DNA of 5,819 nt from Thermococcus sp. (lineage in GTDB: Archaea; Methanobacteriota_B; Thermococci; Thermococcales; Thermococcaceae), in the NCBI GenBank assembly GCA_027023165.1, contig JALVWX010000251.1, positions 1-5,819 on the forward strand, in the 5' to 3' direction. Position numbers and translations under genes: made by a program. Position 1 is the stretch's first letter, and each line of letters begins with the position of its first letter. Shown here piece by piece: positions 1 to 4,312 of the stretch. The notes beneath the pieces were generated by a model. It worked only from the letters and a program-made list of their open reading frames with translations. It was not told the DNA's origin and made no database searches.

Positions 1-151
1 CCTTCATTTTGATTGTCTTTTGTGTTTGGGTGGCGTATGCACGTAAGGTCGAGTAAACAATGGCTAACGCTTGAAGGCCTCTTATGATGTCGTTGGTTTG
101 GGCCGCAACCTCGATATAGTAGGATGCCAATCTTTTTGCGGTGCTACTCAC
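1..151 (-). CDS. 5' fragment of the acidic-tail protein gene (second copy of the junction)
   Basis: This is the start of the 151-aa gene that is complete at 5280-5735. It is cut by the left edge of the window and is not a separate gene if the molecule is circular. The GTG start at 149-151 overlaps the stop of the winged-helix gene (144-146) in the string GTGAGTAG. Against the complete copy it carries four base changes near the window edge: two silent changes in Thr codons 41 and 46, plus Leu49 to Met and Asn50 to Lys. That mix looks more like a natural variant than random error, though edge error is not excluded. Confidence 0.8.
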   Translation of the reverse strand, partial: MSSTAKRLASYYIEVAAQTNDIIRGLQALAIVYSTLRAYATQTQKTIKMK

Positions 152-235
152 TCTTCCCACCTCCCGTTAGGGCGTTAACCTTCTCGATCAGAACCGTCAA
201 CTTTCGGGAGAACTCGTCCGAAAAAATGAAACTGC
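1..235. repeat. Left copy of terminal direct overlap (circular junction)
   Basis: Bases 30-235 are identical to bases 5614-5819 in the same orientation. Bases 1-29 match 5585-5613 except at 2, 7, 14 and 29. A direct overlap of this size at the two ends of a window is what a circular molecule gives when the assembly runs past its start. The implied circle is 5,584 bp. A real tandem duplication or a terminally redundant linear molecule would look the same from sequence alone. Confidence 0.85.
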
Positions 236-509
236 CTTCCTTTCCTCGTCCGAGGATGCCGAGGCTGATCATCTTCCGCAGCGTCCGGTAGTAGTTTTTG
301 ACTTCGGCGGTGTTATTGGGGTCCACGATTATCTTCCACTCGTCAGGCCATAAGCGGCCGTTCTTTTTGATGTGGGCGATGATCCTCTCGGCGATGTCGG
401 CCTCGATGTCAGTCAGTAGGATCTTGAGGACCGGCGTCTCATAGACGTCGGTGATCTCCTTGGGGATCCTGATGGTCACCTCACTTGGATACTTGGGTCG
501 TCTTGGCAT
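144..509 (-). CDS. Winged-helix DNA-binding protein, 121 aa
   Basis: A small basic protein, probably cytoplasmic and DNA-binding. Residues about 33-95 have the pattern of a winged helix: a helix (IEADIAERIIAHIKK), a turn, a helix carrying TAEVKNYYRTLRKMISLGI, then GRGKEGSFIF as the likely beta-hairpin wing. A final helix covers residues 98-113. The ATG at 507-509 is preceded by AAGGTGG (minus strand, 516-522) with 6 nt spacing, and a BRE/TATA pair lies at 546-560. The stop overlaps the start of the acidic-tail gene by 8 nt, so the two are probably translationally coupled. Archaeal plasmids and viruses carry many winged-helix regulators of this size. It is not the pRN-family PlrA protein, which is shorter and leucine-zipper-like. 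The target is unknown; a regulator or an accessory replication or partition protein are both possible. Confidence 0.85.
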   Translation of the reverse strand: MPRRPKYPSEVTIRIPKEITDVYETPVLKILLTDIEADIAERIIAHIKKNGRLWPDEWKIIVDPNNTAEVKNYYRTLRKMISLGILGRGKEGSFIFSDEFSRKLTVLIEKVNALTGGGKSE

Positions 510-533
510 AATGAACCACCTTCATCCATAATA

Positions 534-560
534 TACCTTTAGAGGTAAATAAAAGTTTCC
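534..560 (-). promoter_or_regulatory. Promoter of the winged-helix/acidic-tail operon with overlapping palindrome
   Basis: Read on the minus strand, GGAAACTTTTATTTA (560-546) matches the archaeal BRE (purine-rich, AAA) followed by a TATA box (TTTTATTTA, 554-546). A start site about 25 bp downstream falls near 524, leaving a leader of about 15 nt that holds the AAGGTGG ribosome binding site. The inverted repeat TACCT-TTAG-AGGTA (534-547) touches the downstream edge of the TATA box, a typical position for a repressor site. A second AT-rich stretch at 528-535 is too close to the ATG to be the TATA box of a transcript with a leader. Confidence 0.6.
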
Positions 561-564
561 CCCC

Positions 565-583
565 GGTGAGTGGACCACTGACC
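565..583. repeat. Imperfect 19-bp inverted repeat in the 188-bp intergenic gap
   Basis: The plus strand reads GGTGAGTGGACCACTGACC. The arms are 9 bp with one mismatch around a central A, and the inner arms AGTGG/CCACT are perfect. It sits just upstream of the BRE/TATA of the winged-helix operon, where an operator or activator site would be expected. The rest of the 510-697 gap holds no open reading frame of useful length and no RNA gene that I recognise. Confidence 0.5.
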
Positions 584-595
584 CTATGGACGTGA

Positions 596-676
596 TGACG
601 TCAATAACACCGGATCCACACCGAATAGGCTAACCCATACGAGAAAGATCCCACGGAAAAAATGATATTGACGTCA
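596..676. repeat. Pair of TGACGTCA palindromes in inverted 10-bp repeats
   Basis: TGACGTCAAT at 596-605 and ATTGACGTCA at 667-676 are exact reverse complements. Each contains the 8-bp palindrome TGACGTCA (596-603 and 669-676). The centres are 73 bp apart, close to seven helical turns. A third copy of the octamer lies in the 3' end of the MCM gene (1104-1111) inside the 12-bp palindrome GGTGACGTCACC. They could be protein-binding sites for partition or regulation. No function can be assigned from sequence alone. Confidence 0.5.
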
Positions 677-697
677 GCAAGGGAATAAGAAAAGAAG
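657..697 (-). terminator. T-rich terminator of the RHH-MCM-coiled-coil operon
   Basis: Directly after the TAA of the 111-aa gene the minus strand runs CTTCTTTTCTTATTCC (697-682), and a second run of six T follows at 662-657. Archaeal RNA polymerase stops at such T-rich tracts without needing a strong hairpin. The position, between the end of one co-oriented operon and the promoter of the next, fits. Confidence 0.5.
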
Positions 698-1033
698 TTA
701 TGGAGATCCCTTACCTATCTTCCGCTGCAAGGCCCATACTGCCCGTTCCAGAATGTCCATAGAAAGTTTCTGTAGCTCCTCCCCGCTGAATTCACTTTCG
801 AAAGTCCCATAGTCCGATACTGTTCCTTTGATGATAACCGGCTTCCCACCGTTCACTTCCACGTAAGCCCACCCCTCATAATCGGGGCCTTCTGTCTCCC
901 ACACTAACGTTCGCTCCAGATTACCAATCTCTGCAGCGAGCTTAACGAGTTCGCTGATAAGCTGCTCCTTCTTCCTCTGTAACTTCTCCTCTTCAGCCTT
1001 TAAATCCCAAGAGCTGACTACCCTCTTTTCCAT
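698..1033 (-). CDS. Small coiled-coil protein of unknown function, 111 aa
   Basis: I do not recognise a family. Residues about 11-42 are rich in Glu, Lys, Gln and Leu and form a likely coiled coil (KAEEEKLQRKKEQLISELVK and onward). Residues 43-80 look beta-rich, with WAYVEVNGG and KPVIIKG strands, and residues 84-106 form a final amphipathic helix. There is no signal peptide or membrane segment. The ATG at 1031-1033 lies 14 nt after the MCM stop, and the ribosome binding site GGGGGTGA occupies that gap, so it is almost certainly translated from the MCM transcript. The position suggests a helicase-associated or copy-control role, but that is inference from neighbourhood only. Confidence 0.8.
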   Translation of the reverse strand: MEKRVVSSWDLKAEEEKLQRKKEQLISELVKLAAEIGNLERTLVWETEGPDYEGWAYVEVNGGKPVIIKGTVSDYGTFESEFSGEELQKLSMDILERAVWALQRKIGKGSP

Positions 1034-1047
1034 AGGTTCACCCCCAA

Positions 1048-3828
1048 TCAGGCCTTGGGCGTCAACCGGTAAACGTCAACGTCACCCTTGGAGTAGATGA
1101 CGGTGACGTCACCACGTTCACGAAGATAGTCGAGGACCTCCCTGACTTTCTCCTCCTCGATGCCTTTCTCCCTCAGTAGTGAGATGATCGCCGAGTCAGG
1201 CGCACCGTCACCATCGTCGAGCTGCTTGATCGCCTTGATGACCTCTTCCTCGACCACCAACTCCTTCGTTGACCTCCCGACCATAATGACGTTGACGTCC
1301 AACTCGTCACGCTGGTCGGGTGGTAGCAGCTGCCGGAGCGAGTATTCCAAGAGGTCAATGGCAGCCTTGGCATCCTCGACGGTTGCAACCTCACGAAGAT
1401 GTAGACGCGCGTGGGCAGTCGTCAACCTGATAAGCGCCTCCAACTGCCTCGGCGTTATCGGGATTTTGAAAAAGCCACCCTTCCTCTTCGCCTTCTTCCT
1501 CAGCTTCACGTAGTAGTCACGAAGTAGGACCGCAACCTCACGGCTTAACTTCGGGTGGACGTTGCGCCTCACGTAAGCGATGAACTTCCGGACAAACTCC
1601 TCGTCATAGGGTTCCGCTGCCGATGCCGGTGATGACCCGTCACTCAGTCCGAGGATGTTGTCAGCGAGGTCGGCGTCCTCCTTTGGATCCGGCTCGTCAA
1701 CCACCGGAAAGATAAGGTCAAACCTGCTGATGATCGTCGGCGGGAGTTTGATCTGGTCAGCTATGTCCTCGTTGAAGTTCCACCGACTATGAACCGGATT
1801 AGCCGCAGCGATGACCGTCGTCCTCGCGTTCAACGTTGCATTGATGCCGGCCTTATGAATCTCCACCGTCCCCTGCTCCATCGCCCTATGTATCGCGTTG
1901 CGGTCATTCTCCTTCATCTTCTCGAACTCGTCAAGTAGGGCGAACCCCTTATCGGCGAGGACCATAACACCGGCTTCGAGGACCCACTGACCCGTCAATT
2001 CATCCTTGACGGCAGCAGCCGTAAAACCGGCCTTTGAAACTCCCTCAGCACTCGCGAGGATCGCCCTCGGCGCAACCCCACGGAGAAACTCCAGTAAAGC
2101 ACTCTTACCCTTACCCGGATCACCCACCAAAAGGATATGGATCGCGTCCCTCATCTTTGCACCGTCGGGCCTCTCACCGATACCACCCACCAACGATAAA
2201 GCGATGCCCTCTTTGATCCGATCCATCCCGTAGAGGTTGGGCGCGATGCTCCGGACAAACCGCTCCTTAAACTCCGGCTTCCTGACCTCCTCCCTGATCC
2301 TCTCCTCGTCCTCCCTCGTCAGCTCAACCTCGTCCAAGTCACGATTAAGCGGCTGGACGTGATTAGCTATCAAGATCCTACGGACCACCGGTTTCTTCTC
2401 GACCTTCTCTTCAACCCTACGGAGGACCCCCGTAATGATGACGCGGTCACCCGGCTGGACGGTGTCCACCAAGTCGTCAAGTAGGACCACGTCCAAGAAC
2501 CTCGGCATCTGCCCACCCTTAAGGACCTCCGGCGCATCTTGGACCCTGATCGTCTGATAGTCCACGAAAGTGCTCAGCTCGTCATTAAGCTCGATGTCAC
2601 GTGACCCGCAAGCGTCACACTTATCCGGCCGCTTCATATAGACCGAGTAAGGGTTCTGGATCCTGACCATCTCATTCCCGCAAGCACGGCAAACATAAAC
2701 CGCCCGATGGACGAAGGGCTTAACCTCGGTGATACGGCTGACCACTCCCTCAACCTGGACGAACTTATTCAGATGGTCGGACCCGATCTTCCTCGGAGCG
2801 ATGGACCTCGGAAAGTTGAAGAACCTGACGTGGACCTCGGGGAGATCATCATCCGTGAACCCCAGCTCAGGCTCTTTGAGGACCTCCCTGACTGCCATCT
2901 CCGCAGCCTGAATAACATCGTCCGGCCTATTGATCAACCTCTCCGCTACGTCGGGGATAAAGGCGTTAACGTGGACGTAGTCAACCGCGAGGCTACGCCC
3001 ACCCTTAACGGTCAACAACTCCCGCAGCTTCTCAATGTAAACCGGTGACCCCGTGTCAACCCCATAGGTTTTGAAGAACTGGAAGAACTTGGCAGCCATC
3101 CCCTCAATCGTCTCGGCATTCTCAGCCTCTAACTCGGCTTTTGCTTTCTCCTCTTCCACGATCTCTATTAACGCCTTGGTGATGTCATCGAAGACGTCAT
3201 CAAAAAGGCGGTATCTCGTGATTCCTCTTCCTTCTATCTTTTGAGTGATGGAATCGTCTGCCAGAACCTTTGAAACGGCATTCTGGAGAGTCTTGGGAGA
3301 ATAACCCAAGTTTAGGCTTTTGTTAAGCTCAGCGGTTACTCGGAGTAGTTCATCCCTCGTCAATGGTTCCTTTTGGAGATACATCGCAGCAGCGGCCAAG
3401 TGGTGGTATGGTCTTGTTAGAGGGATCACTCTCTCAACTGCCCTTATGACCCATCTGTAAAACTCTTCCCCATTCTTCCCCATCGCTGAAATCTCTTCCC
3501 CATTCTTCCCCATCGCCGATGGGGAAACTCTCGTGTCTTTATTCTCAATCCCCGCCTCGGGGGAAGCTTGGGGAAATCTTTCCCCAACATTTTCGCCACG
3601 TGGGGAAGATGGGGAAAGGTCGAGGTTGTGTTCTTGGACCCACTCCTTGAAGGTTGACTTCTTCAAGTAGCTCTTCCCGAAGGTTTTCTTGAAGAGGTCC
3701 TTCAAGTGGTCGGGCACGTGGATGATGAAGATGGTGTCCACTACCTCGAACTTTTCTTGGAGAAACTTGGCGAGCTCTATAAGCTCGGGGTCGAGCAAAT
3801 TATTTATATCCGAACTGCCCATCTCCAT
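1048..3828 (-). CDS. mcm: MCM replicative helicase with N-terminal winged-helix extension, 926 aa
   Basis: MCM proteins are hexameric 3'-5' DNA helicases that unwind origins. Using the ATG at 3828, residues 1-70 form an unassigned helical region, 71-122 a low-complexity linker, 123-209 an extra winged-helix-like domain, 210-242 a charged helix, and about 243 onward a normal-length archaeal MCM. Visible motifs are a C-x2-C / C-x2-C zinc site (Cys380, 383, 404, 407), Walker A GDPGKGKS (569-576), Walker B LLDEFEKM (Asp633, Glu634), sensor 1 AAANP, an arginine finger in SRFD (Arg702), sensor 2 in TPRQLEALIR, and a C-terminal winged helix. Usual MCMs have GDPG(T/V)AKS and DE(F/I/L)DKM, so this copy is divergent but keeps the catalytic residues. 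GAGGTGATC lies 6 nt before ATG 3828. The GTG at 3837 is inside that site, so it is not the likely start. The RHH gene lies upstream. The N-terminal extension may make it a fused initiator-helicase (inference). Confidence 0.95.
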   Translation of the reverse strand: MEMGSSDINNLLDPELIELAKFLQEKFEVVDTIFIIHVPDHLKDLFKKTFGKSYLKKSTFKEWVQEHNLDLSPSSPRGENVGERFPQASPEAGIENKDTRVSPSAMGKNGEEISAMGKNGEEFYRWVIRAVERVIPLTRPYHHLAAAAMYLQKEPLTRDELLRVTAELNKSLNLGYSPKTLQNAVSKVLADDSITQKIEGRGITRYRLFDDVFDDITKALIEIVEEEKAKAELEAENAETIEGMAAKFFQFFKTYGVDTGSPVYIEKLRELLTVKGGRSLAVDYVHVNAFIPDVAERLINRPDDVIQAAEMAVREVLKEPELGFTDDDLPEVHVRFFNFPRSIAPRKIGSDHLNKFVQVEGVVSRITEVKPFVHRAVYVCRACGNEMVRIQNPYSVYMKRPDKCDACGSRDIELNDELSTFVDYQTIRVQDAPEVLKGGQMPRFLDVVLLDDLVDTVQPGDRVIITGVLRRVEEKVEKKPVVRRILIANHVQPLNRDLDEVELTREDEERIREEVRKPEFKERFVRSIAPNLYGMDRIKEGIALSLVGGIGERPDGAKMRDAIHILLVGDPGKGKSALLEFLRGVAPRAILASAEGVSKAGFTAAAVKDELTGQWVLEAGVMVLADKGFALLDEFEKMKENDRNAIHRAMEQGTVEIHKAGINATLNARTTVIAAANPVHSRWNFNEDIADQIKLPPTIISRFDLIFPVVDEPDPKEDADLADNILGLSDGSSPASAAEPYDEEFVRKFIAYVRRNVHPKLSREVAVLLRDYYVKLRKKAKRKGGFFKIPITPRQLEALIRLTTAHARLHLREVATVEDAKAAIDLLEYSLRQLLPPDQRDELDVNVIMVGRSTKELVVEEEVIKAIKQLDDGDGAPDSAIISLLREKGIEEEKVREVLDYLRERGDVTVIYSKGDVDVYRLTPKA
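3463..3516. repeat. Tandem repeat, 30-bp period, two units
   Basis: Bases 3463-3486 and 3493-3516 are identical (24 bp) with a 30-bp period, so each unit is ten codons. Each unit holds two TTCCCCA heptamers 10 bp apart. The protein carries the duplicated peptide AMGKNGEE. A recent in-frame duplication inside the iteron block is the simplest reading. Loss or gain of a unit would change iteron number without breaking the helicase frame. Confidence 0.85.
3463..3617. repeat. Iteron cluster TTCCCCA/TGGGGAA inside the MCM gene; candidate replication origin
   Basis: Nine exact heptamers lie in 151 bp. TTCCCCA on the plus strand begins at 3466, 3476, 3496, 3506 and 3580. TGGGGAA begins at 3520, 3569, 3601 and 3610. 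A near match (CGGGGGAA) lies at 3558-3565. Neighbours are typically 9-11 bp apart, one helical turn. Random expectation for the heptamer on both strands of the whole 5.6-kb circle is below one, and I found only two further copies by eye (4097 and 4483). The heptamers are read in different frames (Ser-Pro, Phe-Pro-Gln, Gly-Glu, Met-Gly-Lys), so a protein repeat alone does not explain them. They encode only the low-complexity linker of MCM. This is the pattern of replication iterons, but function is not shown. Confidence 0.7.
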
Positions 3829-3858
3829 ATTGATCACCTCTAAACCCCTAACGCCTCA

Positions 3859-3873
3859 GATACCTTTGGTATC
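3859..3873. promoter_or_regulatory. Palindrome upstream of MCM, operator-like
   Basis: GATACC-TTT-GGTATC is a perfect inverted repeat with 6-bp arms, 31 bp before the MCM ATG and between it and the RHH stop. Its core TACCTTTGGTA closely resembles the TACCTTGGTA core ahead of the RHH gene. No convincing TATA box goes with it, so it could act within a common RHH-MCM transcript, as a second operator, or as part of an RNA structure. Confidence 0.5.
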
Positions 3874-3892
3874 GGGTATGTGATCTTTCACT

Positions 3893-3922
3893 CCTCGCGC
3901 TCGGCCCCCCACCGAGCGGAGG
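3893..3922. other. Strong GC hairpin between the RHH and MCM genes
   Basis: The arms CGCTCGG (3898-3904) and CCGAGCG (3912-3918) pair around a 7-nt loop (six C and one A on the plus strand). CCTC (3893-3896) and GAGG (3919-3922) extend the stem to 11 bp, with G3897 bulged. No T tract follows on the minus strand, so a complete terminator is unlikely. The hairpin would sit in the intercistronic mRNA and could attenuate readthrough or protect one cistron, lowering MCM relative to the RHH protein. A DNA-level role such as an origin hairpin is also possible. Confidence 0.6.
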
Positions 3923-3936
3923 AAGGCCCTTTCGTT

Positions 3937-4104
3937 TTACCCCTCCAATTCTTTTAGGTCGGCTTTCGCCTTGGCTATCCACATCCTCATAGCCTCGGAT
4001 AATGCTGCCCCAAGGGCGCCTTTTCTGGCGCCGAACTTCGCAGCTACGAGCCGGCGGAATTCTTCTTCGATGTTGTCCTCCACCATCACGGTTATCTTCC
4101 CCAT
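3937..4104 (-). CDS. Ribbon-helix-helix (CopG-type) regulator, 55 aa
   Basis: A small dimeric DNA-binding protein. The pattern is typical of plasmid and viral RHH proteins: a beta strand (KITVMVED, residues 3-10), helix A (IEEEFRRLVAAKFG, 12-25), a basic turn with G-A-R-K-G-A, and helix B (LGAALSEAMRMWIAKA, 31-46). RHH dimers pair their strands and insert them in the major groove of short palindromes. The ATG at 4102-4104 is preceded by GGAGGTG (minus strand, 4110-4116) with 5 nt spacing. Its own promoter carries the palindrome TAATTACC-TT-GGTAATTA. In pRN1-type plasmids a CopG-like protein of about 56 aa is encoded just ahead of the replication gene, binds its own promoter and is thought to set copy number. 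The same role is likely here for MCM (inference). Confidence 0.9.
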   Translation of the reverse strand: MGKITVMVEDNIEEEFRRLVAAKFGARKGALGAALSEAMRMWIAKAKADLKELEG

Positions 4105-4144
4105 ATCACCACCTCCAAGTCTGCACCGTATATATTGCAGTTGG

Positions 4145-4184
4145 GGTATATAACTCTTACCCCATAATTACCTTGGTAATTACC
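4145..4184 (-). promoter_or_regulatory. RHH gene promoter and operator palindromes
   Basis: On the minus strand, TTATATA (4153-4147) is a good TATA box preceded by purine-rich GGTAAGAG. A start site near 4125 leaves a leader of about 20 nt with the GGAGGTG site. A second AT stretch (ATATATA, about 4129-4135) is too close to the ATG. Just upstream, TAATTACC (4165-4172), GGTAATTA (4175-4182) and TAATTACC (4177-4184) form an 18-bp inverted repeat overlapping the 10-bp palindrome GGTAATTACC. That gives three half-sites suited to cooperative binding by an RHH dimer. Between these and the repeat cluster at 4239 lie CTTCCC (4193-4198) and GGGAAG (4214-4219), an inverted pair around GTATAC. Confidence 0.65.
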
Positions 4185-4238
4185 GGCTTTGGCTTCCCGT
4201 AAGTATACAAGTTGGGAAGTGGTTTAAAATAGGATAAA

Positions 4239-4258
4239 CGCCAGTCGGTTGACTGGCG
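4239..4258 (-). terminator. Hairpin after the ATPase gene; terminator candidate
   Basis: CGCCAGTC-GGTT-GACTGGCG is a perfect 8-bp stem with a 4-nt loop. Read in the direction of the ATPase gene it lies 20 nt after the stop and is followed by TTTATCCTATTTT, a T-rich tail. That is a reasonable intrinsic-style terminator. It is also the first unit of a wider repeat cluster, so termination may not be its only role. Confidence 0.5.
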
Positions 4259-4312
4259 AGCGCCTGACGTTTGTCAGTCATTTGTCAGTCGGTTGACTGG
4301 CGTGTGACTGAC
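4239..4312. repeat. Cluster of CAGTC/GACTG repeats straddling the ATPase stop
   Basis: The 17-mer CAGTCGGTTGACTGGCG occurs at 4242-4258 and 4286-4302, and each copy is itself a hairpin. Between them CTGAC-GTTT-GTCAG (4264-4277) is another hairpin, and TTTGTCAGTC is repeated at 4270-4279 and 4281-4290, 11 bp apart. GTCAGTCA (4273-4280) is inverted as TGACTGAC (4305-4312). About half the cluster is coding for the last residues of the ATPase and half is downstream. Dense, helically spaced sites like this are typical of replication, partition or mobilisation loci; which one cannot be told here. Confidence 0.75.

Noticed and set aside
1..235. Terminal repeats of a transposon or linear virus
   Set aside because: The repeats are direct and lie within two genes whose frames continue across the joint. 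No transposase or integrase is present, so circular overlap is simpler.
510..697. A small gene or tRNA in the 188-bp gap
   Set aside because: The longest minus-strand frame is about 17 codons without a good ribosome binding site, and no tRNA-like arms were found.
1160..1513. Plus-strand open frames opposite the MCM gene, also at 2006-2233, 2707-3048, 3689-3883 and 4939-5283
   Set aside because: They lie antisense to well-supported genes, show no recognisable domains or ribosome binding sites, and have compositions expected of reverse-frame shadows.
3463..3617. Repeat block as a CRISPR array or as a classical archaeal origin recognition box set
   Set aside because: Units are 7 bp with irregular short spacing and no spacers of CRISPR length. 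The heptamer lacks the longer consensus of known Orc1/Cdc6 origin boxes.
3829..3837. GTG at 3837 as the MCM start (929 aa)
   Set aside because: The GTG is part of the ribosome binding site GAGGTGATC, which is spaced 6 nt from the ATG at 3828. The later start is favoured.
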